A stretch of DNA of 64,000 nucleotides. Origin: Polymorphospora lycopeni (GTDB taxonomy: Bacteria > Actinomycetota > Actinomycetes > Mycobacteriales > Micromonosporaceae). Within the stretch, counting starts at the first letter, position 1; every line of letters begins with the position of its first letter. The notes below the pieces were generated by a model, which was not told where the DNA came from, did no database searches, and was given only the letters and a program-made list of their open reading frames with translations. The stretch spans positions 1 through 64,000 of the forward strand of contig NZ_JBCGDC010000025.1 in assembly GCF_042237075.1 (NCBI RefSeq). The letters are read 5' to 3'. Made by a program: the position numbers and the translations under genes. Shown here piece after piece: positions 8,034-15,842 of this stretch.

Positions 8034-8066
8034 GGTCGGCTCCTCCTCGTCCCCACCTGTAACCCT

Positions 8067-8090
8067 GTTATACCCCCATTGGGGTTATAG
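8067..8090. promoter_or_regulatory. Palindromic operator candidate upstream of the RHH-Clp_N gene
   Basis: GTTATACCCCCATTGGGGTTATAG is a 24-bp site in which TATACCCC faces GGGGTTATA (one base offset), with the A/T ends also readable as a direct TTATA repeat. It lies 34 bp upstream of the RHH-Clp_N start, the place for an autoregulatory RHH operator, and about 130 bp upstream of the divergent small membrane gene. Confidence 0.5.
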
Positions 8091-8222
8091 GGCCAGTGTG
8101 AGCCGGAACCCGGATTCGGAACGCTCTTGATCGGGAAGGAAACAGGACGGCGTCGCCGATACAGGGACGCGCGCCGGCCCGCGCCACGGGCCGGCGCCGA
8201 GTCAGGCACGGGAGGAACCACC

Positions 8223-8486
8223 GTGGAGATCACCGGCATCATCACCGCACTGATCATCGGCGCCGTCGTCGGTGCGCTCGGCAGGCTCGTCCTGCCCGGC
8301 CGGCAACGCATCTCGTTCCTGCTCACCATCGCCGTCGGGATCGTCGCGGCCCTGCTGGGCACGCTGCTGGCCACCGTGATGGGGGTGGCCGAGACCCGTG
8401 GCATCGACTGGATCGAACTATTCATCCAGATCGCCCTCGCCGCGATCGGGGTCGGCATCGTCTCGGCCGCCGTCGGTCGCCGCTGA
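8223..8486 (+). CDS. GlsB/YeaQ/YmgE-like stress membrane protein
   Basis: An 87-residue, almost wholly hydrophobic protein with about three membrane helices (EITGIITALIIGAVVGALGR, FLLTIAVGIVAALLGTLLA, LFIQIALAAIGVGIVSAAV). The first helix with its GALGRLVLPGRQ turn is characteristic of the transglycosylase-associated YeaQ/GlsB family. The GTG at 8223 is preceded by GGGAGG at 8210-8215; the longer frame from 8127 would add an implausible Arg-rich extension. Members are stress-induced small membrane proteins of unclear biochemical role. Confidence 0.8.
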   Translation: MEITGIITALIIGAVVGALGRLVLPGRQRISFLLTIAVGIVAALLGTLLATVMGVAETRGIDWIELFIQIALAAIGVGIVSAAVGRR

Positions 8487-8533
8487 CCGCCGACATCCGG
8501 CCGGCTTGATCAAATTCTCTAAACTGCCTGATC

Positions 8534-9655
8534 ATGGCGGCACGACGACCGGACCAGGGCCCGATCGAGCACCGCGGGACACGCCCGCGACGGCGTACGG
8601 GGGGTCGGGTGGACCTGGACAAGGGCACCCGGCCCCGCCAGCGCCGGGACGTCTCGGTGCTGCCGGGCCTGCTGGCCCTCGTCGCGCTCATCGGCGGCCC
8701 GATCCTCGCCGGTGTGTTCGCCGTACCCATCCGCGCCACGGTGGCCGGCGCCGCCTGCCGGATCACCGGCTGCTCCGGCGTCGGCATGGTCACCGCCGGC
8801 TGGCTGGTCGTCGCACTCCCGCTCATGATCCTGATCACCGGCCTGCTGGTCGGCCGCCGGGCGGGCCGGATCGGCCAGGCCGCGTTCATCGTCGCGGGCA
8901 TCCTGGCCGGCCTCGTGGCCCTGGTCTTCGTGCCCGGACGCGGCACCTCGTTCGCCTCGATCATGCGCGGCGTCGGCGCCGGCGCCGACCAGATGGCCAC
9001 CGGCCTGCGGTGGGGACTGATCGGACTGGTCGCCGCCGGGGTGCTGGCCGTCGCCGCCCTGATGATGGCGCAGCGGCTGCGTAGCCCCGTCCGGGCGGCC
9101 ACCGCGACCGTGGCCGCGCTGGCGCTGGTGACCACCCTCGGCGTCGCCTGGGTCCGTGCCACGCCCACCTACCTGACCGCCGCCGACGTCTTCTCCGAGG
9201 CGAGCTTCACCATCGGCGGCAACACCCTGACCCGGCAGAGTTCCGCGGACCGGCGCGGCTGTGCCGGCGTCCTGCCCGACGACGGGCCGCTGGAACGGGC
9301 ACCCTGCATCCGTACGCTGCACGCCACCTTCACCACCGACGACAGCGACGCCCTGGTGAACTTCCGGGCCGTGCTCTATCCGAGCAACGACGACGCCCGG
9401 GCCGTGCGCGAAGCCCTGCCGGACGGACTCGCCCCGGCCGACGCGCACGGCGAGGTACGCACCGTCTTCTCGGTCGCCAGTTCCTGGCTGCTCATCGGCG
9501 CGGTCGGGCACGCCGACGGCCGTTCGATCCAGACCGGCGACCGCGGCTGGCTGCTGTGGGCGCTGAAGTGCGTCACGTACCGGTTCCTCGGCGTGCAGTC
9601 CGGCCTCGGCGTGGACCCGACACCGGAGAACGGCATCGGCCCGCGCCGCCCCTGA
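8534..9655 (+). CDS. Polytopic membrane protein of unknown function
   Basis: A 373-residue protein. A basic cytoplasmic N terminus (residues 1-40) is followed by five or six hydrophobic helices up to about residue 215 (LPGLLALVALIGGPILAGVF, WLVVALPLMILITGLLVG, AAFIVAGILAGLVALVF, LIGLVAAGVLAVAALM, ATVAALALVTTLGVAWV). A soluble C-terminal domain of ~160 residues contains two Cys (RRGCAGVL, APCIRTL) that could form an extracellular disulfide. The ATG follows a TAAACT box by 8 nt. No family is recognised. Confidence 0.75.
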   Translation: MAARRPDQGPIEHRGTRPRRRTGGRVDLDKGTRPRQRRDVSVLPGLLALVALIGGPILAGVFAVPIRATVAGAACRITGCSGVGMVTAGWLVVALPLMILITGLLVGRRAGRIGQAAFIVAGILAGLVALVFVPGRGTSFASIMRGVGAGADQMATGLRWGLIGLVAAGVLAVAALMMAQRLRSPVRAATATVAALALVTTLGVAWVRATPTYLTAADVFSEASFTIGGNTLTRQSSADRRGCAGVLPDDGPLERAPCIRTLHATFTTDDSDALVNFRAVLYPSNDDARAVREALPDGLAPADAHGEVRTVFSVASSWLLIGAVGHADGRSIQTGDRGWLLWALKCVTYRFLGVQSGLGVDPTPENGIGPRRP

Positions 9656-9676
9656 CCACCGGACCGCGACCGCCGG

Positions 9677-11026
9677 CTAGAACAGCGCGGTCAACGCCTT
9701 GGCGTACGGCGGCGGCACGTGGTTGGGCCCGGCCGGGGTGAACACGTCGGTACGCGACGCCGCCGGCCACGCCTCCGCCGGCACCGCCGCCATCAGCGAC
9801 CGGACGACCGGCGCCCCGCGCCACTGCTCCTGCTCGGCCAGCAGCCCCAGCGCCACCAGCGACTCCTCGACCTCGCCCACGCACTCGAACGGCTTGTGCG
9901 CGTCGATGCCGAGCAGTTCCAGGTAGCCCGGCACCTGCGCCGGGTCGGCGAGCAGGTCGGCACCGAAGATGCCGCCGATCCGGGCCCGCGACATGAACGG
10001 CGCCATCGCCAGGAACACGAACCGGCACTTCGGGCAGTCGCCGCACCACCGGGCGCTCGGGTCGTGCAGCTTGAACGCCGCGTTGCAGCTGGTCACCACC
10101 GCGTCGTAGCGGTCGAACCGGGCGAACAGCCGGGCGATGTGCAGCTCGGACAGCGACCGCAGCAGCGAGAAGTACGGCTCGGTCAGCCCGGCGTGCTCCG
10201 ACAGCGCCGCCCGCAGCAGCCCCTCGGCCTCGACCCCCTTCGACCACTGGTGGTTGATCTCGTGACCGTTCCAGATCAGGTTGGGGTCGGACGCCGACCG
10301 CTCGTTCGACATCACCACCGGGCCCAGCCCGTGCAGCACCGCCGTGCCGACCGCGATCAGCGAGTTGATCGCGGTGACCGGGATGTGGCCGTTGCGGGCG
10401 CCGGCCTTGTTCAGCTCGAACAGCAGCGGGTCGAGCCGGCGGCGGGCGGCCAGCGCCGGCAGCCCGGCCGCCGCGTTCACCGACTCGATCACCGGGTTGG
10501 GGTTGACCGAGAACGGCACCGGGTCGAAGCCGCCCTGCCGCAGCGCCTCCAGGCTGACGATCGAGTCCTTGCCGCCACCGACGGCCGACAGCGGCCGCCG
10601 GTCGGACGTGTCGACCACCGTCGGCGCCGGCAGTTGCCCCACCGGTACGTCGAGTACCAGCTCCAGCACGTGCGGCAGGTCGTTGCGGTAGGCGTACTCG
10701 GCCAGGCCCCAGGTGTAGACGGCCTGGACCAGCGCGGTCGCGGCCGTGCCCAGCGGGGCCGGCGCCGCGAGCGACGGCGGTGCGGCCGCCTTGTAGTAGC
10801 TCACCCCGGCGAGCAGGTGCAGCAGCTCCAGCACCCGGTGGAAGGTCAGCATCGTCTCCGCCGCAGGCGGCCGCTCCGGCAGCGGGAACGTCACCGTCTC
10901 GGTGAACCGGACCTCGCCGTCGGGGCCGTCGAGGGCGTAGTCGAACGACGCCACCCCGCTGTCCGGATCGAAGGAGTACGACGGGAAGGTGAAGGAACGC
11001 ATCCCCCGGAGCTGTTCGTTGCGCAC
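9677..11026 (-). CDS. murL: UDP-MurNAc-L-Ala-L-Glu epimerase, MurL
   Basis: A 449-residue protein that should convert the L-glutamate residue of UDP-MurNAc-L-Ala-L-Glu into D-glutamate, replacing glutamate racemase. The N-type ATP pyrophosphatase-like loop SAVGGGKDS lies at about residues 147-155 and a Cys cluster CGDCPKC at 328-334, with NERSAS and GHEINHQWSKG between, as in the MurL family described in Xanthomonas. It is divergent from murD2, its known partner, 44 bp away. GTG at 11026 follows TAGTAT by 5 nt, pointing to a leaderless mRNA; an alternative ATG lies at 11002. The partnership strongly supports the assignment. Confidence 0.88.
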   Translation of the reverse strand: MRNEQLRGMRSFTFPSYSFDPDSGVASFDYALDGPDGEVRFTETVTFPLPERPPAAETMLTFHRVLELLHLLAGVSYYKAAAPPSLAAPAPLGTAATALVQAVYTWGLAEYAYRNDLPHVLELVLDVPVGQLPAPTVVDTSDRRPLSAVGGGKDSIVSLEALRQGGFDPVPFSVNPNPVIESVNAAAGLPALAARRRLDPLLFELNKAGARNGHIPVTAINSLIAVGTAVLHGLGPVVMSNERSASDPNLIWNGHEINHQWSKGVEAEGLLRAALSEHAGLTEPYFSLLRSLSELHIARLFARFDRYDAVVTSCNAAFKLHDPSARWCGDCPKCRFVFLAMAPFMSRARIGGIFGADLLADPAQVPGYLELLGIDAHKPFECVGEVEESLVALGLLAEQEQWRGAPVVRSLMAAVPAEAWPAASRTDVFTPAGPNHVPPPYAKALTALF

Positions 11027-11070
11027 ACGCCATACTAGGCAGGCCCGACCCTGACCGAAGGAGAATGCCG

Positions 11071-12576
11071 GTGCGCCTGGCCGACCTGCGCGGACGTTCG
11101 GTGGCCGTCTGGGGGACCGGCCGGGAGGGCCGGGCGGCGGTCACCGCGATCGCCGCACACGCGCCCGCCCGACTGGTCGCCGTCGACGACAGCGCCAACT
11201 TCCTGTCCCTGCCCTGGGACGGCGAACTGGCCCGGATCGCCCCGCTGCACGGCGGCGACGAGGCGTTCGGGCAGCTGGCCGCCGCCGACGTCGTGGTCCG
11301 CTCGCCCGGCGTACCGCAGACCCATCCCTGGGTCGTCGCGCTGCGCGAGCGGGGCATCCCGATCACCGGCGGCACCGCCCTGTGGATGGCCGACCACGCC
11401 GACCGGACCGTCGGGGTCACCGGCAGCAAGGGCAAGAGCACCACGTCGAGCCTGATCAGTCACCTGCTCACCGCCGTCGGCCGGCCGAACGTCTTCGGCG
11501 GCAACATCGGCGTACCCCTGCTCGACCTGCCCGAGGCCGACCTCTATGTGCTGGAGCTGTCCAGCTACCAGTGCGGCGACCTGGCCGACTCGCCCCGCGT
11601 GGCGGTGGTGACCTCGCTGTTCCCCGAGCACCTCGACGCGCACGGCGGCGAGCGCGAGTACTACCGCGACAAGCTCAACCTGCTCGCCCACGACCCGGCG
11701 ACGATCGTGGTCAACGGTGCCGACAAGCGCCTGCTCGCCGAACTCGCCGCCCTGCCGGCCGTCGCCGGCCGACCGGTCCTGACCGCCGGCCGCTCCGACG
11801 TCGCCCCCGGACCGCTGCCGACCGGTGGCCTGGTCGGCGTGGCCGGGCCGGCCGGCGAACCGACCGTGGTCGGCGGGCCCGGACCGGTGGGGGAGCCGGT
11901 ACTCACCGACCGCCCCGGCGGACCGGTCGTCGACGGCGCCGACCGGTTCCACCTGGCCGTCGGGCCGGACGGCACCGAGTACGTCCACGCCGGCGACCGC
12001 CCGCTCTTCCCGCGTGCGGCCCTGCCGCTGGTCGGCCGGCACAACGGCCGCAACCTGTGCGTGGCACTGGCCGTCGTCGAGGCGCTCGGCGTCGACGTGA
12101 TCGCCGAGGCCGACACGCTCGCCCGGGCGGCCCGCTCGTTCGCCGGGCTGCCGCACCGGCTGGCCGAGATCGCCGACCCGTCCGGGGTGACGTTCGTCGA
12201 CGACACCCTGTCGACCAGCCCGTACTCGGCGATGCACGCCATCGACGCGTACGACGGGCGGTCGCTGACCGTGATCGTCGGCGGCACCGACCGGGGCCTG
12301 GACTACACCCCGCTGCGCGAGCACCTCGCCGACCGCGAGCTGACCGTGATCGGCATCCCGGACAGTGGCGAGCGGATCGTCGAGACGCTGCGCGACCTGC
12401 CCGGCGTACGCGCCGAGGTGGCCGAGGACCTCGTCGCGGCGGTGGCCCTGGCCCGTACGCTCACCCCGGCCGGCGGGGCGGTGCTGCTGTCGCCGGCCGC
12501 CCCGAGCTACGGCCGGTTCCGCAACTTCGAGCACCGCTCCGAGGTCTTCGTGAAGGCAATCGCCGACACCGCCTGA
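11071..12576 (+). CDS. murD2: UDP-MurNAc-L-alanine--L-glutamate ligase, MurD2
   Basis: A 501-residue Mur ligase. Residues 1-95 are a Rossmann-like UDP-binding domain (GTGREGRAAV, VVVRSPGVPQTHP). The ATP loop GVTGSKGKSTTSSL and the conserved FGGNIGVPLLD and LELSSYQC define the central domain. The C-terminal ligase domain holds FVDDTLSTSPYSAMHAIDAY and a DRGLDYTPL segment. Ordinary MurD adds D-Glu; its pairing with murL indicates the MurD2 type, which adds L-Glu before epimerisation. GTG at 11071 is chosen because AAGGAG ends 7 nt upstream; the ATG at 11065 is only 1 nt from it. Confidence 0.87.
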   Translation: MRLADLRGRSVAVWGTGREGRAAVTAIAAHAPARLVAVDDSANFLSLPWDGELARIAPLHGGDEAFGQLAAADVVVRSPGVPQTHPWVVALRERGIPITGGTALWMADHADRTVGVTGSKGKSTTSSLISHLLTAVGRPNVFGGNIGVPLLDLPEADLYVLELSSYQCGDLADSPRVAVVTSLFPEHLDAHGGEREYYRDKLNLLAHDPATIVVNGADKRLLAELAALPAVAGRPVLTAGRSDVAPGPLPTGGLVGVAGPAGEPTVVGGPGPVGEPVLTDRPGGPVVDGADRFHLAVGPDGTEYVHAGDRPLFPRAALPLVGRHNGRNLCVALAVVEALGVDVIAEADTLARAARSFAGLPHRLAEIADPSGVTFVDDTLSTSPYSAMHAIDAYDGRSLTVIVGGTDRGLDYTPLREHLADRELTVIGIPDSGERIVETLRDLPGVRAEVAEDLVAAVALARTLTPAGGAVLLSPAAPSYGRFRNFEHRSEVFVKAIADTA

Positions 12577-12612
12577 CCTTCCCGGATCCTGCCGGCGCGG
12601 ATGCCGGCGACC

Positions 12613-12867
12613 TCAGTCGCCGCCCCCGCAACCGCCGCCACATCCACCGCCGCAGCCCGAGGAGCCCGAGCCGCCGGCGCCACCGCCACCGGCACCCCAC
12701 TTGTCGTTGTTGCTCGACCCACCATCGTCGGCGGAGGACATGATCAGCCAGGCCCCACCGCCGATGAGACCCAGGGTCAACACCCACTCCATGGCGTCCA
12801 CGCCGCCGAGGATGCCGCTGAGGACGAAGATCCCGAACCAGATCTGCAACGCTTTCTTGACCACCAT
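12613..12867 (-). CDS. Small membrane protein with Gly/Cys-rich tail
   Basis: An 84-residue protein from the ATG at 12867. Two hydrophobic segments (LQIWFGIFVLSGILGG and EWVLTLGLIGGGAWLIM) are followed by a polar Gly/Ser linker and a tail in which Cys alternates with Gly triplets (GCGGGCGGGCGGGD). Such CGGGC tails end several actinobacterial membrane proteins of unknown function and could bind metal or be modified. The gene is divergent, by 34 bp, from the DUF1399-like gene, so the two probably share a promoter region and a role. Whether the Cys residues act as ligands is not testable from sequence. Confidence 0.65.
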   Translation of the reverse strand: MVVKKALQIWFGIFVLSGILGGVDAMEWVLTLGLIGGGAWLIMSSADDGGSSNNDKWGAGGGGAGGSGSSGCGGGCGGGCGGGD

Positions 12868-12901
12868 TACATTGAAGCTCGTAGGTGGTTGGGAGGTAAG
12901 G

Positions 12902-13396
12902 GTGATCGCGCTGCGCCGCAGGATCCGCATCGACCGGATGACCCGGGCCGTCGACGGTCTGGAGTTACCCGACGCCGTCTTCAAGACATGCCCCTACCGG
13001 CCCCGCGAACTCGTCGAGACCGGGCTGCGGCAGTGGCTGCGCTGCTGCGGTGCGGCGATGCGCGACAACCGGATCATCGGCATGCCCTCGCACGCCGTCG
13101 ACGAGGCCTGGCACGGCCTCATCCTGTGCACCGCCCGGTACACGGCGTTCTGCGCGGCGGCGTACGGCCGCTACCTGCACCACCACCCCGAGGGCGGCGG
13201 TCTGCCGGGCACCGTCGCCGACGCGGGATCGATGCACGACCGGCTGGGCCGCACCGTCGTCGCCTGGTCGATGGTGGCCCGGCCCGGTGAGCGGTGCGTG
13301 CTGTGGGACCTGGACGCCCGGGTCGGCGTACCCGAACCGTGGGGCATCCCGGCCGAGCGGGTCACGGCGATCGAGGCACTGCTCCACACCGGCTAG
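12902..13396 (+). CDS. DUF1399/GRDP-like protein
   Basis: A 164-residue protein starting at GTG 12902 with GGAGGTAA upstream. The segment MPSHAVDEAWHGLILCTARYTAFC matches the vDeaWHahil...Y..fC signature of the glycine-rich-domain-containing protein (DUF1399) group, where the Trp-His pair is conserved. Several Cys residues (FKTCPY, LRCCGAA, VLWD region RCV) are present. The function of the family is unknown. It faces the Gly/Cys-tailed peptide gene, a link that echoes GRDP proteins, which themselves carry glycine-rich tails. Its stop overlaps the convergent next gene by 4 bp. Confidence 0.65.
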   Translation: MIALRRRIRIDRMTRAVDGLELPDAVFKTCPYRPRELVETGLRQWLRCCGAAMRDNRIIGMPSHAVDEAWHGLILCTARYTAFCAAAYGRYLHHHPEGGGLPGTVADAGSMHDRLGRTVVAWSMVARPGERCVLWDLDARVGVPEPWGIPAERVTAIEALLHTG

Positions 13397-14385
13397 GACA
13401 GGGTCGCGTGCAGAGCGCGCATCGAGCGGACGGCGGAGCGGATCTCCTGCAGGTAGCGGCCCGGCGTCAGCACCGGAACCGGCATCCGGTCGTCCAGGTC
13501 GGACGGCGGATGGCCGACGGTCTCGATGCCGCAGCCGTACGGCAGGCCCAGGGTGCGCAACGCGTCGCAGTGCTGGAACGGCACGTAGATCGGCGCGGTG
13601 ACCAGCAGTACCGGGTCGCCGGGGGACAGCCGGATCCGGCTGGCCCAGAACCGCTGCGTGTCGGCGGTGTGCGCGCGACGTACGGCGGGGTCGCCCGAAG
13701 GGGCGGCCAGCACCCGGACCTGCGGGCCGCCGGCCGGCCGGTAGATCCGCTCCGACCAGGAGCGGTGCGGGTCCTCGCTGTTCTCGCCGTGCGTGGCGAC
13801 CGGAACGTCCACGCCGAACTCCCGGCGGACCGTCGCGTCCAGGGCGTCCACCTCGGACCGGCAGCCGGTGACGCCGGCCGCCGCCAGCGACGCCGTCTCG
13901 TCGGCGGTCAGCGGCCGGAAGCTACCCAGCACGGCCACGGTCGCGGCGGTGAGCCCCACGCCGGCCGTCGCTGATCCGACCGCGGGACGCAGCAGCCGGG
14001 CGGCGCACCGGACGCGGGAGACGCAGGCGTGTGCCAGGCCGCCCAGGACGACCAGGTGGGCGTACCCGGACCTGGCCGGCGGCCGTGGGGTGACCAGGCC
14101 CAGGGCCCGCGCGGACGCCAGCACCCGGCGGGCGGTTTCCGGCGGCAGTGCGGGTTCGCGGGCCTCCGGCCGTTCCCGGCCGGCGCGGAAGTCCCAGTGT
14201 GCGGCCGAGAAGTCGTCGAGCCAGGCCAGGGTGGCGCCCAGGTCCGCCGTCGGCGGCCGGCCGCCGAACGCGGTGACCAGGTCGGACAGTGCCGGCGACC
14301 CGAGCCAGCCGGCGATGCCGGCGGCGACGTCGGCGGCCGTGGCACCGGGCGCACCGGTCGGCAGCGGTACGGCGGGCACGGTCAC
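13393..14385 (-). CDS. Conserved hypothetical protein, weakly DUF218-like
   Basis: A 330-residue protein. GTG 14385 is preferred because TACGAT lies 6 nt upstream, matching the leaderless pattern of neighbouring genes; the frame is open to 14448 only through a TTG. The middle has two hydrophobic beta-like strands (HLVVLGGLAHACVSR, ATVAVLGSF). A C-terminal stretch (DPVLLVTAPIYVPFQHCDALRTLGL) recalls the LVT..H..R part of DUF218 (YdcF-like) proteins, but the match is faint. There is no signal peptide. It overlaps the convergent DUF1399-like gene by 4 bp. Confidence 0.6.
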   Translation of the reverse strand: MTVPAVPLPTGAPGATAADVAAGIAGWLGSPALSDLVTAFGGRPPTADLGATLAWLDDFSAAHWDFRAGRERPEAREPALPPETARRVLASARALGLVTPRPPARSGYAHLVVLGGLAHACVSRVRCAARLLRPAVGSATAGVGLTAATVAVLGSFRPLTADETASLAAAGVTGCRSEVDALDATVRREFGVDVPVATHGENSEDPHRSWSERIYRPAGGPQVRVLAAPSGDPAVRRAHTADTQRFWASRIRLSPGDPVLLVTAPIYVPFQHCDALRTLGLPYGCGIETVGHPPSDLDDRMPVPVLTPGRYLQEIRSAVRSMRALHATLS

Positions 14386-14546
14386 CGGCGGATCGTATCG
14401 GTAAACGGCGGGCCGCTCGGAGCGTTCCGCCGGTTGACGGAGTGTCAATCGACGCGTGTCGGTGAGCTACATCCTGACGGTTGCCACGGGTGGTCATCGG
14501 TGGCAGCGTGCAAAGATCCGCGTACCCGGGTGAGGGGTTTGCTGCC

Positions 14547-15842
14547 ATGACCACTGACGACCTGCTGGCCCGGCACCGGGCTGTGCTGCCCTCCTGGATG
14601 CCGCTCTACTACCAGGAGCCGATCGAGATCGTATCCGGCGCTGGATGCCGGGTCACCGACGCCCAGGGGCGCACCTACCTGGACTTCTTCGGCGGCGTGC
14701 TGACCACGATGATCGGGTACGACATACCGGAGATCCGCGAGGCGGTCGAACGCCAGCTGCGCACCGGCGTGGTGCACACCTCCACCCTCTACCTCATCCG
14801 CCAGCAGGTCGAACTCGCCGAGAAGGTCGCCCGGCTGTCCGGCATCCCCGACCCGCGGGTGTTCTTCACCAACTCCGGCACCGAGGCCAACGAGGCGGCG
14901 CTGCTCGTCGCCACCAACCACCGCCGGTCGCACCAGATCCTCGCCGTACGCAACAGCTACCACGGCCGGTCGTACGCGGCGATGGGCATCACCGGACACC
15001 GCAGCTGGTCGGCGTCGGCGCTGAACCCGCTCCAGGTGAGCTGGCTGCACTCCGGCGACCGGCTGCGCGGGCTGCTGTCCCGCCTCGACCCCGAGCAGCA
15101 CGTCGAGGCGGCCGTCGACGACCTGCGCGAGGTGCTGGCCACCCAGACCTCCGGCGACGTCGCCGCGCTGATCGCCGAACCGATCCAGGGCGTCGGCGGC
15201 TTCGTGCACGCCCCCGACGGGCTGCTCGGCGCCTGGAAGAAGGTGCTCGACGAGACCGGCATCCTGCTCATCTCCGACGAGGTACAGACCGGCTGGGGCC
15301 GCACCGGCGAGCACTTCTGGGGCTACCAGGCCCACGACGTGGTACCCGACCTGCTGACCTTCGCTAAGGGGATCGGCAACGGGTTCGCGCTCGCCGGGGT
15401 CGTCGGCCGGGCCGAGGTGCTCAACGAGGTGCACGCGACCAGCTTCTCCACGTACGGCGGCAACCCGGTCTCCACCGCGGCCGGCAACGCCGTCATCGAC
15501 TACCTGCTCGACCACGACCTGCAGGCCAACGCCGCCCGGGTCGGCGCGATCCTCGGCGACGGGCTGCGGGCGGCGGTCACCGACCGGGGCATCGTCGGCG
15601 ACGTACGCGGCAAGGGGCTGATGCTGGCGGTCGAGTTCGTCCAGCCGGGCAGCCGCGAACCGAACACGGCGGCGACCGTCGCCGTGTTCGAGGAGTGCCG
15701 GCGCGGCGGGCTGCTGGTCGGCAAGGGCGGCCTGTACGGCAACGTGCTGCGGATGGGGCCGCCGTTGACCCTGACCGAGGACGAGGCCCGCGAGGGCCTG
15801 GCGATCCTGGTCGACGCGATCACGAAGGTGGATGGGGCATGA
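14547..15842 (+). CDS. Class III PLP-dependent aminotransferase
   Basis: A 431-residue fold-type I enzyme. FTNSGTEANEAAL binds the PLP phosphate, LLISDEVQTGWGRTG contains the PLP-contacting Asp, and FAKGIGNGFALAGVVG holds the Schiff-base lysine. These mark the 4-aminobutyrate/beta-alanine:keto-acid group. Start ATG 14547 has GAGGGG upstream. Its stop overlaps the next start (ATGA), coupling it to the semialdehyde dehydrogenase. A beta-amino acid such as beta-alanine or beta-aminoisobutyrate is the most natural substrate, since its product would feed that dehydrogenase. Confidence 0.85.
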   Translation: MTTDDLLARHRAVLPSWMPLYYQEPIEIVSGAGCRVTDAQGRTYLDFFGGVLTTMIGYDIPEIREAVERQLRTGVVHTSTLYLIRQQVELAEKVARLSGIPDPRVFFTNSGTEANEAALLVATNHRRSHQILAVRNSYHGRSYAAMGITGHRSWSASALNPLQVSWLHSGDRLRGLLSRLDPEQHVEAAVDDLREVLATQTSGDVAALIAEPIQGVGGFVHAPDGLLGAWKKVLDETGILLISDEVQTGWGRTGEHFWGYQAHDVVPDLLTFAKGIGNGFALAGVVGRAEVLNEVHATSFSTYGGNPVSTAAGNAVIDYLLDHDLQANAARVGAILGDGLRAAVTDRGIVGDVRGKGLMLAVEFVQPGSREPNTAATVAVFEECRRGGLLVGKGGLYGNVLRMGPPLTLTEDEAREGLAILVDAITKVDGA

